Source: Craterostigma plantagineum
Lineage: Eukaryota > Streptophyta > Magnoliopsida > Lamiales > Linderniaceae
Assembly (NCBI GenBank): GCA_027422505.1
Contig: JAPQWV010000358.1
Location: 496,001 to 560,000, forward strand
Direction of reading: 5' to 3'
Length of the DNA stretch: 64,000 bases
A program made the position numbers and the translations under genes. Of the stretch, positions 12,061 through 24,346 are shown one piece after another (within the stretch, counting starts at the first letter, position 1; each line of letters begins with the position of its first letter). Below the pieces are notes generated by a model. The model was given only the letters and a program-made list of their open reading frames with translations, had not been told where the DNA came from and did no database searches.

Positions 12061-13419
12061 ACCGAGGACTTCGAAATCCGGGCAGACGGAACCTTGCTAT
12101 ACAAGAATCGGCTATACGTGCCCAACGACGAGGAGTTACGACGAACGATAATGACAGAGGCGCACGCAACAACGTACTCAGTACACCCGGGCGCGACAAA
12201 GATGTACCAAGATTTGAGAATGATATATTGGTGGCCGGGAATGAAGAAGGATATAGCCACGTTCGTAAGTACATGTATGACGTGCCAGCTGATCAAAACA
12301 GAACATCAGCGACCAGCTGGAACTCTGCAGCCTTTACCTATTCCTGAATGGAAATGGGACCACATCACGATGGGCTTCGTCGTTGGTTTTCCTAAAACGA
12401 CGAAAGGCCACGATGCTATTTGGGTGATTGTTGATCGCCTAACCAAATCCATTTCATTCCTATCAGTTCTACTTTTTCCATGGAACGCTATGCTGAATTA
12501 TATATTTAGGAAATTGTTCGACTCCATGGAATCCCAATCTCCATCGTCTCGGATCGAGATTCGAGATTTCTATCCAATTTCTGGCAGGGCCTACAGAAAG
12601 CGATGGGTACTAAACTCTCGTTCAGTATTGCATATCATCCCCAGACTGACGGGCAGTCTGAACGAACGATCCAAACCCTTGAGGGACATGTTACGAGCGT
12701 GCGTACTAGACTTCAAGGGCAACTGGAGTAAGTACTTGCCGCTGATCGAATTTTCTTATAACAATAGCTTCCACGCTACGATCGGGATGGCACCGTACGA
12801 GGCATTGTACGGGCGCAAGTGCCGATCTCCTATCCATTGGGACGAAATCGGCGAACGAGCTTTATTAGGACCTGATATGATTCGAGAAACAACAGAAGCA
12901 GTGACCAAAATTCGAGAACGAATGCGAACTGCTCAAAGTCGACAGAAGAGCTATGCAGATCATCGACGACGACCCTTGGAGTTCGCAGAAGACGATCAAG
13001 TATTTCTGAAGATTTCCCCAATGAAAGGAGTACAGCGTTTTGGAAAGAAGGGCAAGCTAAGTCCCAGATACAAAGGCCCCTTCAAGATAGTCAAACGAGA
13101 CGGCGAGGTTGCGTATCAGTGTGAATTGCCGACTTCCCTATCGCAAGTTCACGACGTATTTCACGTATCGACATTACGAAAATACGTCGCGGACCCGAGT
13201 CATATCATTCAGAACGAGCTTCTTTATCAACAGCTCAAGCCTGACTTGAGTTATGAAGATAAGCCTGTAGAGATTTTGATGTACGAGTCGAAACGACTAC
13301 GGAATAAGACTATTCCGTTAGTTAAGGTTTTGTGGCGGAATCAATCAGTTGAGGAAGCCACTTGGGAGCGTGAGGATGATATGAGAGTTCGTTATCCCGA
13401 ATTATTCCAGTCGGCGTAA
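12060..13419 (+). pseudogene. Integrase and chromodomain, internal region 2 (dead)
   Basis: Integrase frame open from before 12094 to TAA 13417-13419. The HHCC zinc-binding part is present ([23 protein letters not shown]). The first catalytic Asp is replaced by Gly (GGC at 12373-12375, MGFVVG instead of MDFVVG). From about 12465 to about 12680 the protein is out of frame: the second Asp and the Glu of the DDE triad are encoded only in another frame, with an extra G near 12680 restoring it. The chromodomain (IPLVKVLWRNQ, EEATWERED) is intact. The Asp-to-Gly change and the first frameshift are shared with internal region 3. Confidence 0.88.
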
Positions 13420-13453
13420 TTTCGGGGACGAAATTCTTTTAAGGGGGGGAGGA

Positions 13454-16033
13454 TGTAATACCCGTAAAATATAAATACGAGGTTTTGACATGATTAGTTA
13501 TGAGATTTTGTGGACGAAGCATGAGATAAATTAATTAAAACTTTGAATCGAAAATATAGATGTTGGATGACTTCAAATTAAAAATGGAACTTAATTAAAG
13601 AACTTTTGAAAATAATAATAAAAGACATACAATATTAAGTCGGTAAATTGATAATATAGACTTGAGATATTAAGCATGGTTTAAATACATGACTTTGGCC
13701 CAAACATATTTACACGATGAGATTAATATTTACGTTGCTTGAGTGGGAAGGAAGTAACAATCACCGCCTAGTCATTTCAGATTTATTAAATCAAAGTATG
13801 ATACTTATCTCCAAGTTGTACAACTAACAAAAAACATATACAAGAACAAGTGTTAAAGAGAGAGAGCGTGAGCAAGGAGAAGAAAACGATAGGAAGCCAC
13901 CAAACTTTTATCTTCAAAAGAGAAACTAATCAACGAGTGAGGTATGAAATTTCATAATATATATTGAGTTGTTTCTTTTGTTTGGATATTTTAAGAATAT
14001 ATAGGGCTGAGTCACGATTATAAAGGACACTCAAAAGCTAACATAAATCGAAAACCCTAGTTCATAAGAATTCACTTTGTAATCATAAGGGGCTAAGATG
14101 ATGTAAGTCTTAATGATTTTACAGCATGAGGTGAATTTTGATAGGTATTTCATAAGGATTAGATGTCGATATGTGATAAGTGCTTGTTTTGAATATATAT
14201 GTCGATATATGTGTATACTCATTGAAGGAAGTTGTCGAAAGATATCATAAAAATCGAGATATGATTGTTCCTTTATAAGATAATATCGAGATGTGTCATA
14301 GAAGGAATTCTGAGATGATTCCAAGATGTATTATATTAAATGTCGAAGTATGAGAGCTTTTAGAATATCGAATGTGTAGTGAGAACCTCGACATTTTTAA
14401 GTAAGAGCTCGACATTTATTGGGTATAGATCTCCACAATTGGTAAAGAATGAGCTCGACATTTTATATGTAACTTCGACATTTTTCCTTCAAAAGCTCGA
14501 TATTTATTAGATATAGATATATGATGGAGCTCGAGATTTTTCTTACACAGTTTTCGACCTTAGTGAGACTTTGATATAGGATTTCGATATACATACAAAG
14601 ATGTCGAGCTGCTTTCATAGTAATAGGTCTCGACATTTTATAAGAGTTTCGACATCTTTAAGGAATAGACCTCGACATTTTGAGCTCGACCTAGAAATGT
14701 ATTCGACATCTTTATATGTCTCGACATTTATATGTCTCGACATATGCTAAACAATGAGCTCGACGTTCTATAGGAATAGATTTCGACAATGTTTTAAATA
14801 TTTCGACACTTAATATAATTTCAATAGTTTTAAAAATGTTCTACAATTAATAAATTTTCGGTATTTTAGAATTTTTGATATATCTAGGATTTTCAATATT
14901 TTAGGGTTTATTTATTTTAGGAATATCATTATTTTTAGGTTTTCATAAATTTTAGGGTTTTCTATAATTAGGGTTGGCAACTTAAAAACTGATACAGTTT
15001 AGCAAATATACTGATATAATAATATTTATTTATTCAAAGAATCGACTTATAGGGATTCCATCAGACCCCTCATTTAGCGATATCGTGAGGACAGGTAGGT
15101 GGATTATCCATCTACAATACGTAAACACATTTATGTGTTTTCATGCGATTATGTGATTTACGTGACTTATGTGCTTTATCTGTTTTACGTACGTTTTATA
15201 TAATCATGTTTTATGATATTTTTATATGAATGGCACGTGCATATCACGTTAGGGCGAGAGATGTTTGTACCGTAGTGTGACGGTAATAATATGAGATATT
15301 GACGTACGGGGTAGAAAGAGATGCTTGTGATTGGGTGACTCTTAGAGGAGTCGAGGTTGGGCTCACTGGGCACCTGGCGGAGACAGACGTGATCGATCTG
15401 TCTACCCGGACGTGATCGATTCGGGGTGCATACCGCCGGATGGGATTTTCTTTGTGATTAGTGCGGGAGGTATACGACCTGGTAGGAGGACATTGACGTG
15501 ACGATCAGTGCACTACCGGCGTAGCTCGCCGCGAGACTTGGGGGTGGCCTCCCAGTAGTCTATTGCGCGCGGGGGTGTCGAGCCTAACCTAGGGCCCTGT
15601 ATTGTGCGAAATAGGAATGTGAGAAAAGAAAGAGTGTGCATTATATCATGTTGTGAGAAATTGGGATCGGGTTGAGTGCACACTTGCATACATGCACTTT
15701 ATTCACCTACTGGGCAAATTGCTCAGTGTTTACGTGTTGTAGGTACTGAGTCCGACGCTGATACGCGTCGTGACTGAGGCGGCTGGTGGCGGTGCTCCAC
15801 GGACTTTTGAGGGCGGTGCGGTACATGGATGAGACCTGTGGAGCGGCGTTAGCGCTTTTTGTTCTTTTGATAATTTTTGGGGCTACGGCCCCGTGTACAG
15901 AGATAACGATGTAGACAGATTTTTATATTAGTGTATATTATTTTAGGAAAAAGTTTTAATTAGACGGGCCTTCCGCGGCTTACGTTGCGGAAATCCGCTA
16001 CTAGTCCTAATTGGAAAAAGTAGGGTCGCCACA
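13454..16033 (+). repeat. Complete shared LTR between internal regions 2 and 3 (2580 bp)
   Basis: Starts TGTAATACCC after a polypurine tract and ends GGGTCGCCACA just before a primer-binding site. It is therefore at once the 3' LTR of region 2 and the 5' LTR of region 3. The first 1.1 kb recurs at 20698-21802. It contains a TGTCGA/TCGACA array (14164-14810), an AT-rich part, and a GC-richer end (15240-16030). Confidence 0.92.
14164..14810. repeat. TGTCGA / TCGACA motif array in the shared LTR
   Basis: About five TGTCGA copies (14164-14350, 14601) are followed by about a dozen TCGACA copies, mostly CTCGACATTT, up to 14810. The motif is the reverse complement of that in the element 1 LTR, and here both orientations occur, with a switch near 14390. 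The truncated LTR at 20698 has the first part of the same array. Confidence 0.8.
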
Positions 16034-16035
16034 GG

Positions 16036-16047
16036 TGGTATCAGAGC
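16036..16047 (+). other. Primer-binding site of internal region 3
   Basis: TGGTATCAGAGC two bases after the LTR end, the same initiator-Met tRNA type as element 1. Confidence 0.9.
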
Positions 16048-16194
16048 GTAGGCCTTAGATTCTGATGACTGTCCATGTACTGCCGCTCAAAAGTCTGGAG
16101 AACCAGCCTGGCCTGTAAGTTTACTTCTTGAGTATGTGATTACGTGTTATTTGATACATGTGCTCTCTATGACTGATTGTAGAACTAGTTGAAA

Positions 16195-17420
16195 ATGCCG
16201 AGGACACGTAGAGAAGTAGGTGAAACTAGTCGTAGGGCGGGTTCCGAATCCCCACCAAATGAGGACCGCTCTACCATCCATCAGTTAACTGATCTGATTC
16301 GGCGGCAGTCCGATCAGATTAATGATCTCATCCATCGCCAAAATTCCTCGGAACGTCACTCATCCCCTGGCCTAGAACGGGTAGAGGCTGCCGGGGAAAG
16401 GTTCCGACGGTTAAACCCCCCTTCGTTCGAGGAAGCAGTCGATCCTACCTTTGCGGAGGATTGGCTCAGAACAATAGAAAATATGTTTCGAGTTAGCCAC
16501 CTGCCTGATACTGAAAAGGTGACGTGTGACACCTTTATGTTACGTGGGAACGCGGGCTACTGGTGGGACCACCATTCAGGTGCTCGAGGATCCCAATATG
16601 ATGACCTGGGAAAGGTTCAAAACGCTCTTTCGGGCAAATACTTAACCGCACCTGATAGAGCACATAAGCTGAATGAATTTATAAACCTGAAAAAAGGAGG
16701 GATGTCCGTAGCCGACTACATCCGCAAATTTGAGCAGCTCTCGAGGTTTGCGCCACATATAGTGGCTACAGATGAGCTGAAGATCGAGCGTTTTCTAGAA
16801 GATCTCAAACCTGAGATCTTCCGAAGCGTTAGCAAGTATGATACTGAAGGAAAGACTTACGCTCGTATCGCTGAACGAGCAATATTAGCTGAGCAAGCAG
16901 AGAGTAGAGTTACCAAGGCTCAAGATGCCAAACGAGGAGCAGAGGTGCAACAAGGAGGAGGGATCAGAAACGCCCGTTCTTTGGCAAGAATCTGAACAAT
17001 CGTGGAAATCAACCAGGCCAGCAGAACTGGAGACCGAGGCCAAACCAAGGACCAGCTAACGTTTTAAACCGACCCCTAAACACTGTACCTCAGTGTCGGT
17101 AGTGTGGGCGCTACCACTACGGACTATGCCATGGGCAAGACCAAACCCAACTCCCCAGTGCTTCCGGTGCGGAAAGATTGGCCACTATGCCAGGGTCTGT
17201 AACGAGAAGATACCGCAAGTTCCAACCCAACCTTTAATCCGACCTCCACCAGTACCAGCACGAGTTTTTACTCTAACAAATGAGGAGGCCGAAGCAAATC
17301 CTTCTGTGGTCACGGGTACATTGACTATCTATACGTGCCCACCTCTGTGTTAATTGACTCTGGGGGCCACACATTCATTTGTGTCAGCCAAATATGTGGA
17401 AAAGGTGGGAGTTCTCCTAC
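16195..17420 (+). pseudogene. gag: gag and protease start, internal region 3 (broken)
   Basis: ATG at 16195 opens 267 codons covering the N-terminus and gag core. An extra C near 16570 and a missing G near 16632 put the WWD region out of frame between them. A missing A near 16972 ends the frame at 16995. The zinc-knuckle region follows in other frames, with CAG-to-TAG at 17100-17102 just upstream of the CCHC knuckle (about 17159-17200). The protease DSG motif is disrupted by an extra G near 17367. Confidence 0.85.
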
Positions 17421-20400
17421 CTTAGCTGAGTGCAATTACATGGTTACCCTACCACACGGTGATCCGACGCGCACTAACCAGTGCTGGAAGGATGCTCCGT
17501 AACATTGAGGGTAGAGATCTGAGCGTCGATCTGATTGTGATCCCAATGAATGATATGATGTTATCTTTGGGATGGATTGGCTCTCGAGATATGGAGCCAT
17601 TATAGATTGTCACAAGAAGGTCGTAAAAATTTCAACTGCCCGAAGAAGAGGTGTTTACTTTTTCGGGAAAAACTACTATGAATCGTATTCCGCAAATCTC
17701 TGCGTTGAATGCTCAACGACTGTTGAGGTCCGGTTGTGAGTCTTATCTAGTACATGCGGTGAAGGCAGAGGAGTTACCTCAGCCAGAACTGAAGGATGTA
17801 CCGATAGTTAATGAGTATACTGATGTATTTCCCGATGATCTCCCGGGGTTACCCCCTGATCGAGAAATACAGTTTACGATATGCTGGGGTCCGCCCCAAT
17901 CTCCAAAGCTCCTTATCGACTAGCGCCGAATGAACTGAAAGAATTGAAGGAACAGCTAGAGGACTTGTTGCAGAAAGAAAGGGTTTATTCAGCCCAGGCT
18001 TTTCACCGTGGGGGAGCACCAGTCCTATTCGTGCGAAAGAAAGACGGGTCGATGCGACTGTGTATCGACTATCGGGAATTGAACAAGATCACGATCAGAA
18101 TAAAATACCCCATTACCGAGGATCGATGATCTATTCGACCAACTACAGGGTGCTACGGTATTCTCGAAAATTGACCTCCGTTCGGGATACCATCAGTTGA
18201 AGATCAGGGAGGTAGATGTTCCTAAAACCGCATTCAGTACAAGGTACGGCCATTATGAGTTTCTGGTCATGCCTTTTGGACTGACAAATGCTCCAGCTGC
18301 TTTTATGGACTTGATGAATCGAGTTTTTAAGAACTATCTCGACTGTTTCGTAATCGTCTTTATTGACGATATTCTGATCTATTCTAAGACAAGGGAGGAA
18401 CACGAGAATCATTTACGAATCATCTTAGGAATCCTGCGAGAGAAACAGCTCTACGCCAAATTCAAGAAATGCGAATTTTGGCTTGAGCAAGTAGCCTTCT
18501 TGGGACACGTGATTTCCGGGAGTGGAATCTACGTGGACCCGAGTAAGATTGAGGCCGTGAACAATTGGCCACGACCAACTACTCCGACCGAGGTTTGAAG
18601 TTTTCTAGGACTTGCGGGATTATTACCGTAAGTTCATAGCTGACTTCTCAAGCATTGCCTCGACTCTGACGAACCTGACCAGAAAGAACGTACCTTTCAA
18701 GTGGTCAGAAGCTTGCGAACAAAGTTTTCAGGAGCTGAAGAAGCGACTCACTTCTGCTCCTATTCTGACTATACCCTCGGGAACGGGAGGATTCTCAGTC
18801 TATAGTGATGCCTCGAAAAACGGACTGGGATGCGTGCTGATGCAAAATGGGGAAGGTGATCGCTTATGCTTCACGGCAACTAAAAGAATATGAAAAGAAC
18901 TACCCAACCCACGAGTTAGAACTTGCAGCAGTCGTCTTCGCCTTAAAGATTTGGAGACACTACCTTTACGGAGAACGGTGCGAAATCTTTACAGACCATA
19001 AGAGTCTGAAATATTTCTTCACTCAGAAAGAGCTGAATATGAGACAACGACAATGGCTGGAACTTGTAAAAGACTACCACTGCGTTATTAATTATCATCC
19101 GGGCAAAGCGAACGTAGTCGCTGACGCGCTTAGTCGAAAAGGCGATAGGTACGGAACTGCACAGGCTTGGAATGGAAATAGTCCATTTGGGCGAAGTCGA
19201 AACGAAACTAGCAACGCTGACTCTTCAGCCGACGTTGCTAGAGCAAATTCAAAGAACACAAAAAAAAGGATGAATTCTATTTAAAGGCGAAGGATACACT
19301 ACCCGAAGACTTCGAAATCCGGGCAGACGGAACCTTGCTATACAAGAATCGGCTATACGTGCCCCAACGACGAGGAGTTACGACGAACGATAATGACAGA
19401 GGCGCACGCAACAACGTACTCAGTACACCCGGGCGCGACAAAGATGTACCAAGATTTGAGAATGATATATTGGTGGCCGGGAATGAAGAAGGATATAGCC
19501 ACGTTCGTAAGTACATGTATGACGTGCCAGCTGATCAAAACAGAACATCAGCGACCAGCTGGAACTCTGCAGCCTTTACCTATTCCTGAATGGAAATGGG
19601 ACCACATCATGATGGGCTTCGTCGTTGGTTTTCCTAAAACGACGAAAGGCCACGATGCTATTTGGGTGATTGTTGATCGCCTAACCAAATCCATTTCATT
19701 CCTATCAGTTCTACTTTTTCCATGGAACGCTACGCTGAATTATATATTTAGGAAATTGTTTGACTCCATGGAATCCCAATCTCCATTCTCTCGGATCGAG
19801 ATTCGAGAGATTTCTATCCAATTCTGGCAGGGCCTACAGAAAGCGATGGGTACTAAACTCTCGTTCAGTACTGCATATCATCCCAGACTGATGGGCCAGT
19901 CTGAACAAACGATCCAAACCCTTGAGGACATGTTACGAGCGTGCGTACTAGACTTCAAGGGAAACTGGAGTAAGTACTTGCCGCTGATCGAATTTTCTTA
20001 TAACAATAGCTTCCACGCTACGATCGGATGGCACCGTACGTGGCATTGTACGAGCGCAAGTGTCGATCTCCTATCCATTGGGACGGAAATCGGCGAACGA
20101 GCTTTATTAGGACCTGATATGATTCGAGAAAACAACAGAAGCAGTGACCAAATTCGAGAACGAATGCGAACTGCTCAAAGTCGACAGAAGAGCTATGCAG
20201 ATCATCGACGACGGCCCTTGGAGTTCGCAGAAGACGATCAAGTATTTCTGAAGATTTCCCCAATGAAAGGAGTAAAGCGTTTGGGAAAGAAGGGCAAGCT
20301 AAGTTCCCAAATACATAGGCCCCCTTCAAGATAGTCAAACGAGTCGGCGAGGTTGCGTATCAGTTAGAATTGCCGACTCCCTATCGCAAGTTCACGACGT

Positions 20401-20664
20401 ATTTCACGTATCGACATTACGAAAATACGTCGCGGACCCGAGTCATATCATTCAGAACGAGCTTCTTTATCAACAGCTCAAGCCTGACTTGAGTTACGAA
20501 GAGAAGCCTGTAGAGATTTTGATGTACGAGTCGAAACGACTACGGAAGAAGACTATTCCGTTAGTTAAGGTTTTGTGGCGGAATCAATCAGTTGAGGAAG
20601 CCACTTGGGAGCGTGTGAGGATGATATGAGAGTTCGTTATCCCGAATTATTCCAGTCGGCGTAA
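17421..20664 (+). pseudogene. pol: pol of internal region 3 (many frameshifts)
   Basis: RT, RNase H, integrase and chromodomain are all recognisable but split into at least eight frames. The RT core ([13 protein letters not shown]) is open at 18197-18595 and then stopped by CGA-to-TGA at 18595-18597. RNase H ([11 protein letters not shown]) is at 18612-18893 and its tail at 18847-19140. The integrase frame 19393-20334 has the same Asp-to-Gly change as region 2 (GGC at 19615-19617) and the same shift after KSISFLS, but returns to frame earlier. The chromodomain is at about 20440-20660. A 7-bp deletion and 4-bp insertion near 17880 and 17978 lie before RT. This copy cannot make Pol. Confidence 0.86.
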
Positions 20665-20697
20665 TTTCGGGGACGAAATTCTTTTAAGGGGGGAGGA

Positions 20698-21802
20698 TGT
20701 AATACCGTAAATATAAATACGGGGTTTTGACATGATAGTTATGAGATTTTGTGGACGAAGCATGAGATAAATTAATTAAAATTTGAATCGAAAAATATAG
20801 ATGTTGGATGACTTCAAATTAAAAATGGAACTTAATAAAAGAACTTTTGAAAATAATAATAAAAAGACATACAATATTAAGTGGGTAAATTGATAATATA
20901 GACTTGAGATATTAAGCATGGTTTAAATACATGACTTTGGCCAAAACATATTTACACGATGAGATTAATATTTACGTTGCTTGAGTGGGAGGAAGTAACA
21001 AATCACGCCTAGTCATTTCAGATTTTTTAAATCAAAGTATGATACTTATTCTCCAAGTTGTACAACTAACAAAAAAACATATACAAGAACAAGTGTTAAA
21101 AAGAAGAGAGCGTGAGCAACGAGAAGAAAACGATAGGAAGCCACCAAACTTTTATCTTCAAAAGAGAAACTAATCAACGAGTGAGGTATGAAATTTCATA
21201 ATATAAATTGAGTTGTTTCTTTTGTTTGGATATTTAAGAATATATAGGGCTGAGTCACGATTATAAAGGACACTCAAAAGCTAACATAAATCGAAAACCC
21301 TAGTTCATAAGAATTCACTTTGTAATCATAAGGGGCTAAGATGATGTAAGTCTTAATGATTTTACACATGAGGTGAATTTTGATAGGTATTTCATAAGGA
21401 TTAGATGTCGATATGTGATAAGTGCTTGTTTTGAATATATATGTCGATATATGTGTATACTCATTGAAGGGAAGTTGTCGAAAGATATCATAAAAATCGA
21501 GATATGATTGTTCCTTTATAAGATAATATCGAGATGTGTCATAGAAGGAATTCTGAGATGATTCCAAGATGTATTATATTAAATGTCGAAGTATGAGAGC
21601 TTTTAGAATATCGAAATGTGTGATAATAGTAGTGAGAACCTCGACATTTTTAAGTAAGAGCTCGACATTTATTGGGTATAGATCTCGACAATTGGTAAAG
21701 AATGAGCTCGACATTTTATATGTAACTTCGACATTTCCTTCAAAAGCTCGATATTTATTAGATATAGATATATGATGGAGCTCGAGATTTTTCTTACACA
21801 GT
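20698..21802 (+). repeat. Truncated LTR (first 1.1 kb)
   Basis: Matches 13454 to about 14552 of the shared LTR and stops after CTTACACAGT. The remaining 1.5 kb, including the 3' end, is absent. Foreign sequence belonging to a minus-strand copia LTR follows. Confidence 0.88.
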
Positions 21803-24199
21803 ACACCAATGTCGTCTCGGTGCCATAGAAAGCCGCCCTTGACTCAACTATGAGTCGACAACAAATGCCCAAAGTATCGATCGCTTTTAAGCGATATACA
21901 ACATGCGTACTCAACCCGCACAACCCCACCCACACATGATCGTGCATGCTCGTGATATGCAACATGAGATAATGCTAAACTACTTACCGTGCATAGGCAT
22001 CTAATTTACTTCACATAATTTAGGCAAAACACAGAGAGGCACGTAAGTTGCATAAATTAAGCACTTTTAACATGTTATGTGTTGTAGTGAAGTGAAGTTT
22101 CCACTTACCTGTCGTCCGAGTTATGCTATTTCACTGTCTTGGGAATTGCCTACCGTTCGACCTTTAACATAAATATTTGCGCATTAGTGTCGTCTCTTGA
22201 TTGCGGACTACGCTAAAATATTTAAATTTGGTTATGCTATTTGCTAAGTTTCTAAGTCCTTCGATTTCTACCCTAAGTCGTGTTAGCACTTAGTATATGC
22301 GTATATCTATGTAGTTCGGTGAAACACCTAAGTGTTGAGTCGATTCGCCCGATTCGTCAACCTTCAAATCGTCCATTTCATCATTCATGAAATCCCGTGA
22401 TTCGCCCGATTTATCATGACTTGGTTTCGTCGATTAGTGTATGCATCGATCACAATTTCGTTCGACTTCTTGGGAATACTAGTTTACGCGAGTGGTAGCT
22501 CCTCGTCCTTTTCTTCAAGGCTTCCTCGATGGTGGTGGATGGCACTATATCGTCACGCCGACCTCGCAGTGTACCACGGAATCAGTCTCTAAAGATGGCT
22601 AGAGAGAGAACTGAGCCGTCGCGTGGGAGAAAACGTGGTGCGTTTTGGGTGTGTTTTGTGCCTTTTGTTTATTTCGAAAATCACTCTTTTTTTTCTCTCT
22701 CTGGACTTGGATTTCGATATCTTAGTCCTTAAAGTGTGAGAGATTTTTGTCAAATCTTACTCTCTTTTGAATTTCAAATACAAACTTAAGGAAACTCGCT
22801 ATTATTAGAAAACTAACTTAAATACCATGTCAAACTTAGTATATTTAAATATGGTATGGAATTCGAAATTTAATCCTAAATTAATTTCGAAATTTAAATA
22901 AATAATATTCGAAATATTTATTCCATATTTATTTGTAATAAATATGCAAATTCCGAAAATACCCTTAAAGGCATATTTCGAAATTAGCTTAAAGTGAAAT
23001 CCAATTTTATCCTCAAGCCCATTAAGACTTGGTCAAGCCCAAGTCTTAAAGTTTAGTTTCATAAGAAGTCCAACTTCGATCCAAATAAATGGCCCGAGGC
23101 CCATTAAGGCGTGGCCCAAGGCCGTTAAGGCCCAAAGCACTTCTCTCCTTATCAGTACACGTGCTGATCCTTTTTAAGCCCGACGCTCTAGGTTCGATTC
23201 AATTGGCAAGGGAGAAATCCAAGAGTTCGATAGTTACCTAGCCAATCCCGAAGTACCGAACCGTAACCCGATTTGAGTGCGAATTTTGACCCAGTAGCTT
23301 TATCCCAGAAACCTCACTATAGATAACAGTGCTACGTATAAAGCCTTCAGCTGTGTCCCCAATCAAGTGAGAGCCATGGTCCATGTCAAACTCACTAAAC
23401 TCGATTCTGTGATAACACGGAGACGAGGCAAATTACCAAAACCCTCCATGTCTCACATGAGTTAGTTCAATACCTTGGCCAATGATTTCGTAATTTCCCT
23501 GTCGTCGTTCGCATAGGACATTTATCTCGATACTTGCGAGACTGTGAATCCGTACTCGGCGGTCTAAGCCCTACAATCACAAATCGTCATCAAGACTGCA
23601 TCTGCCTACTGACCCATATAACAGCAATCGGGTCGAGGGGAACTAGTGACAGTCAAGACTTCGAAGTCAACTCCGTCAAAGCCCCTTTCGGTCTAAGGTT
23701 CACTTAGACTACTATAGTGTTGTCGTCGGTCATTGACACTCCTTCAGTAATATAGCCATGTTTCGGCCGTACGACCCGTGAGTCAGTGTCCTTGAAACGA
23801 GTCAATCCCTTGATTCGATTCGTATCACAAGTCATGACCTCCTATTCCAAGCGATGAGATATCGGCCACACGATAGGTCATCGACAAAATAAACCATGAT
23901 AGGTTATCCAACACCCAACTGGAGCCTCATGCTTACGGACTTTTAGTGTTTGAGATTAAGAGTCCACTGGTGCCTTCCTCTCTCGTACCCATCGAGATGA
24001 GTGACTCAACTCGACACATTTGGATTTGTTCATTTGTTGCTTTACGGATGCTAAGTAAAGAACTCTTATATCCAATAAATGAACAATGCCTTTCATTAAA
24101 CACATGAAAATATCTTATTAGACAAAATGTCGAGTGATAAATAATCTAATGCCCTATACAATCTAATCCCCGTACAGATTCGAGGGCATATTCCTAACA
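21803..24199 (-). repeat. Ty1/copia 3' LTR, minus strand (about 2.4 kb)
   Basis: Read on the minus strand it begins TGTTAGGAATATGCCC at 24199, immediately after a purine tract (AAGTGGGAGAT). This is a common start of plant copia LTRs. The left limit is uncertain: TG at 21810 would be the LTR end, leaving seven bases (minus-strand TTGGTGT) that resemble the start of a primer-binding site. No gene is supported inside; short frames here are accidental. Confidence 0.7.
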
Positions 24200-24214
24200 A
24201 TCTCCCACTTGCAC

Positions 24215-24340
24215 TCAATGCCATGCGCTGCAGTATCTAATACCCATCTTTTCGAGATGACTAGCTAGCATTGCCTATGATAGAGGCTTGGTGAACGGGT
24301 CGGCCACTTTAGGACCCATCGAAGTTGGGCACCTCAAAAA
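24215..24340 (-). pseudogene. Copia RNase H C-terminal tail
   Basis: The minus strand encodes PTSMGPKVADPFTKPLS, the typical end of copia RNase H, then a TAG stop. The same frame goes on (MLASHLEKMGIRYC) to a stop at 24215-24217 just before the purine tract. The upstream rest of pol is missing; at about 24341 the sequence switches to a forward-oriented copia fragment. Confidence 0.78.
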
Positions 24341-24346
24341 AAAATG

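Larger units (their letters stand above)
8819..13453 (+). mobile_element. Chromovirus internal region 2 (second family)
   Basis: Begins abruptly at TAGATTCTG, which corresponds to 16056 in internal region 3, about 22 bp past the LTR end. Its own 5' LTR and primer-binding site are therefore absent here and replaced by the end of element 1. It carries gag, protease, RT, RNase H, integrase and chromodomain, then a polypurine tract at 13441-13453 and an LTR. Protein similarity to element 1 is high, but the LTRs are unrelated apart from motif content. Confidence 0.9.
16034..20697 (+). mobile_element. Chromovirus internal region 3
   Basis: Almost the same sequence as internal region 2 but with roughly twenty small insertions and deletions. 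It starts with a primer-binding site and ends in the polypurine tract 20686-20697 ahead of the truncated LTR. Substitutions relative to region 2 are few compared with indels. Confidence 0.9.
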
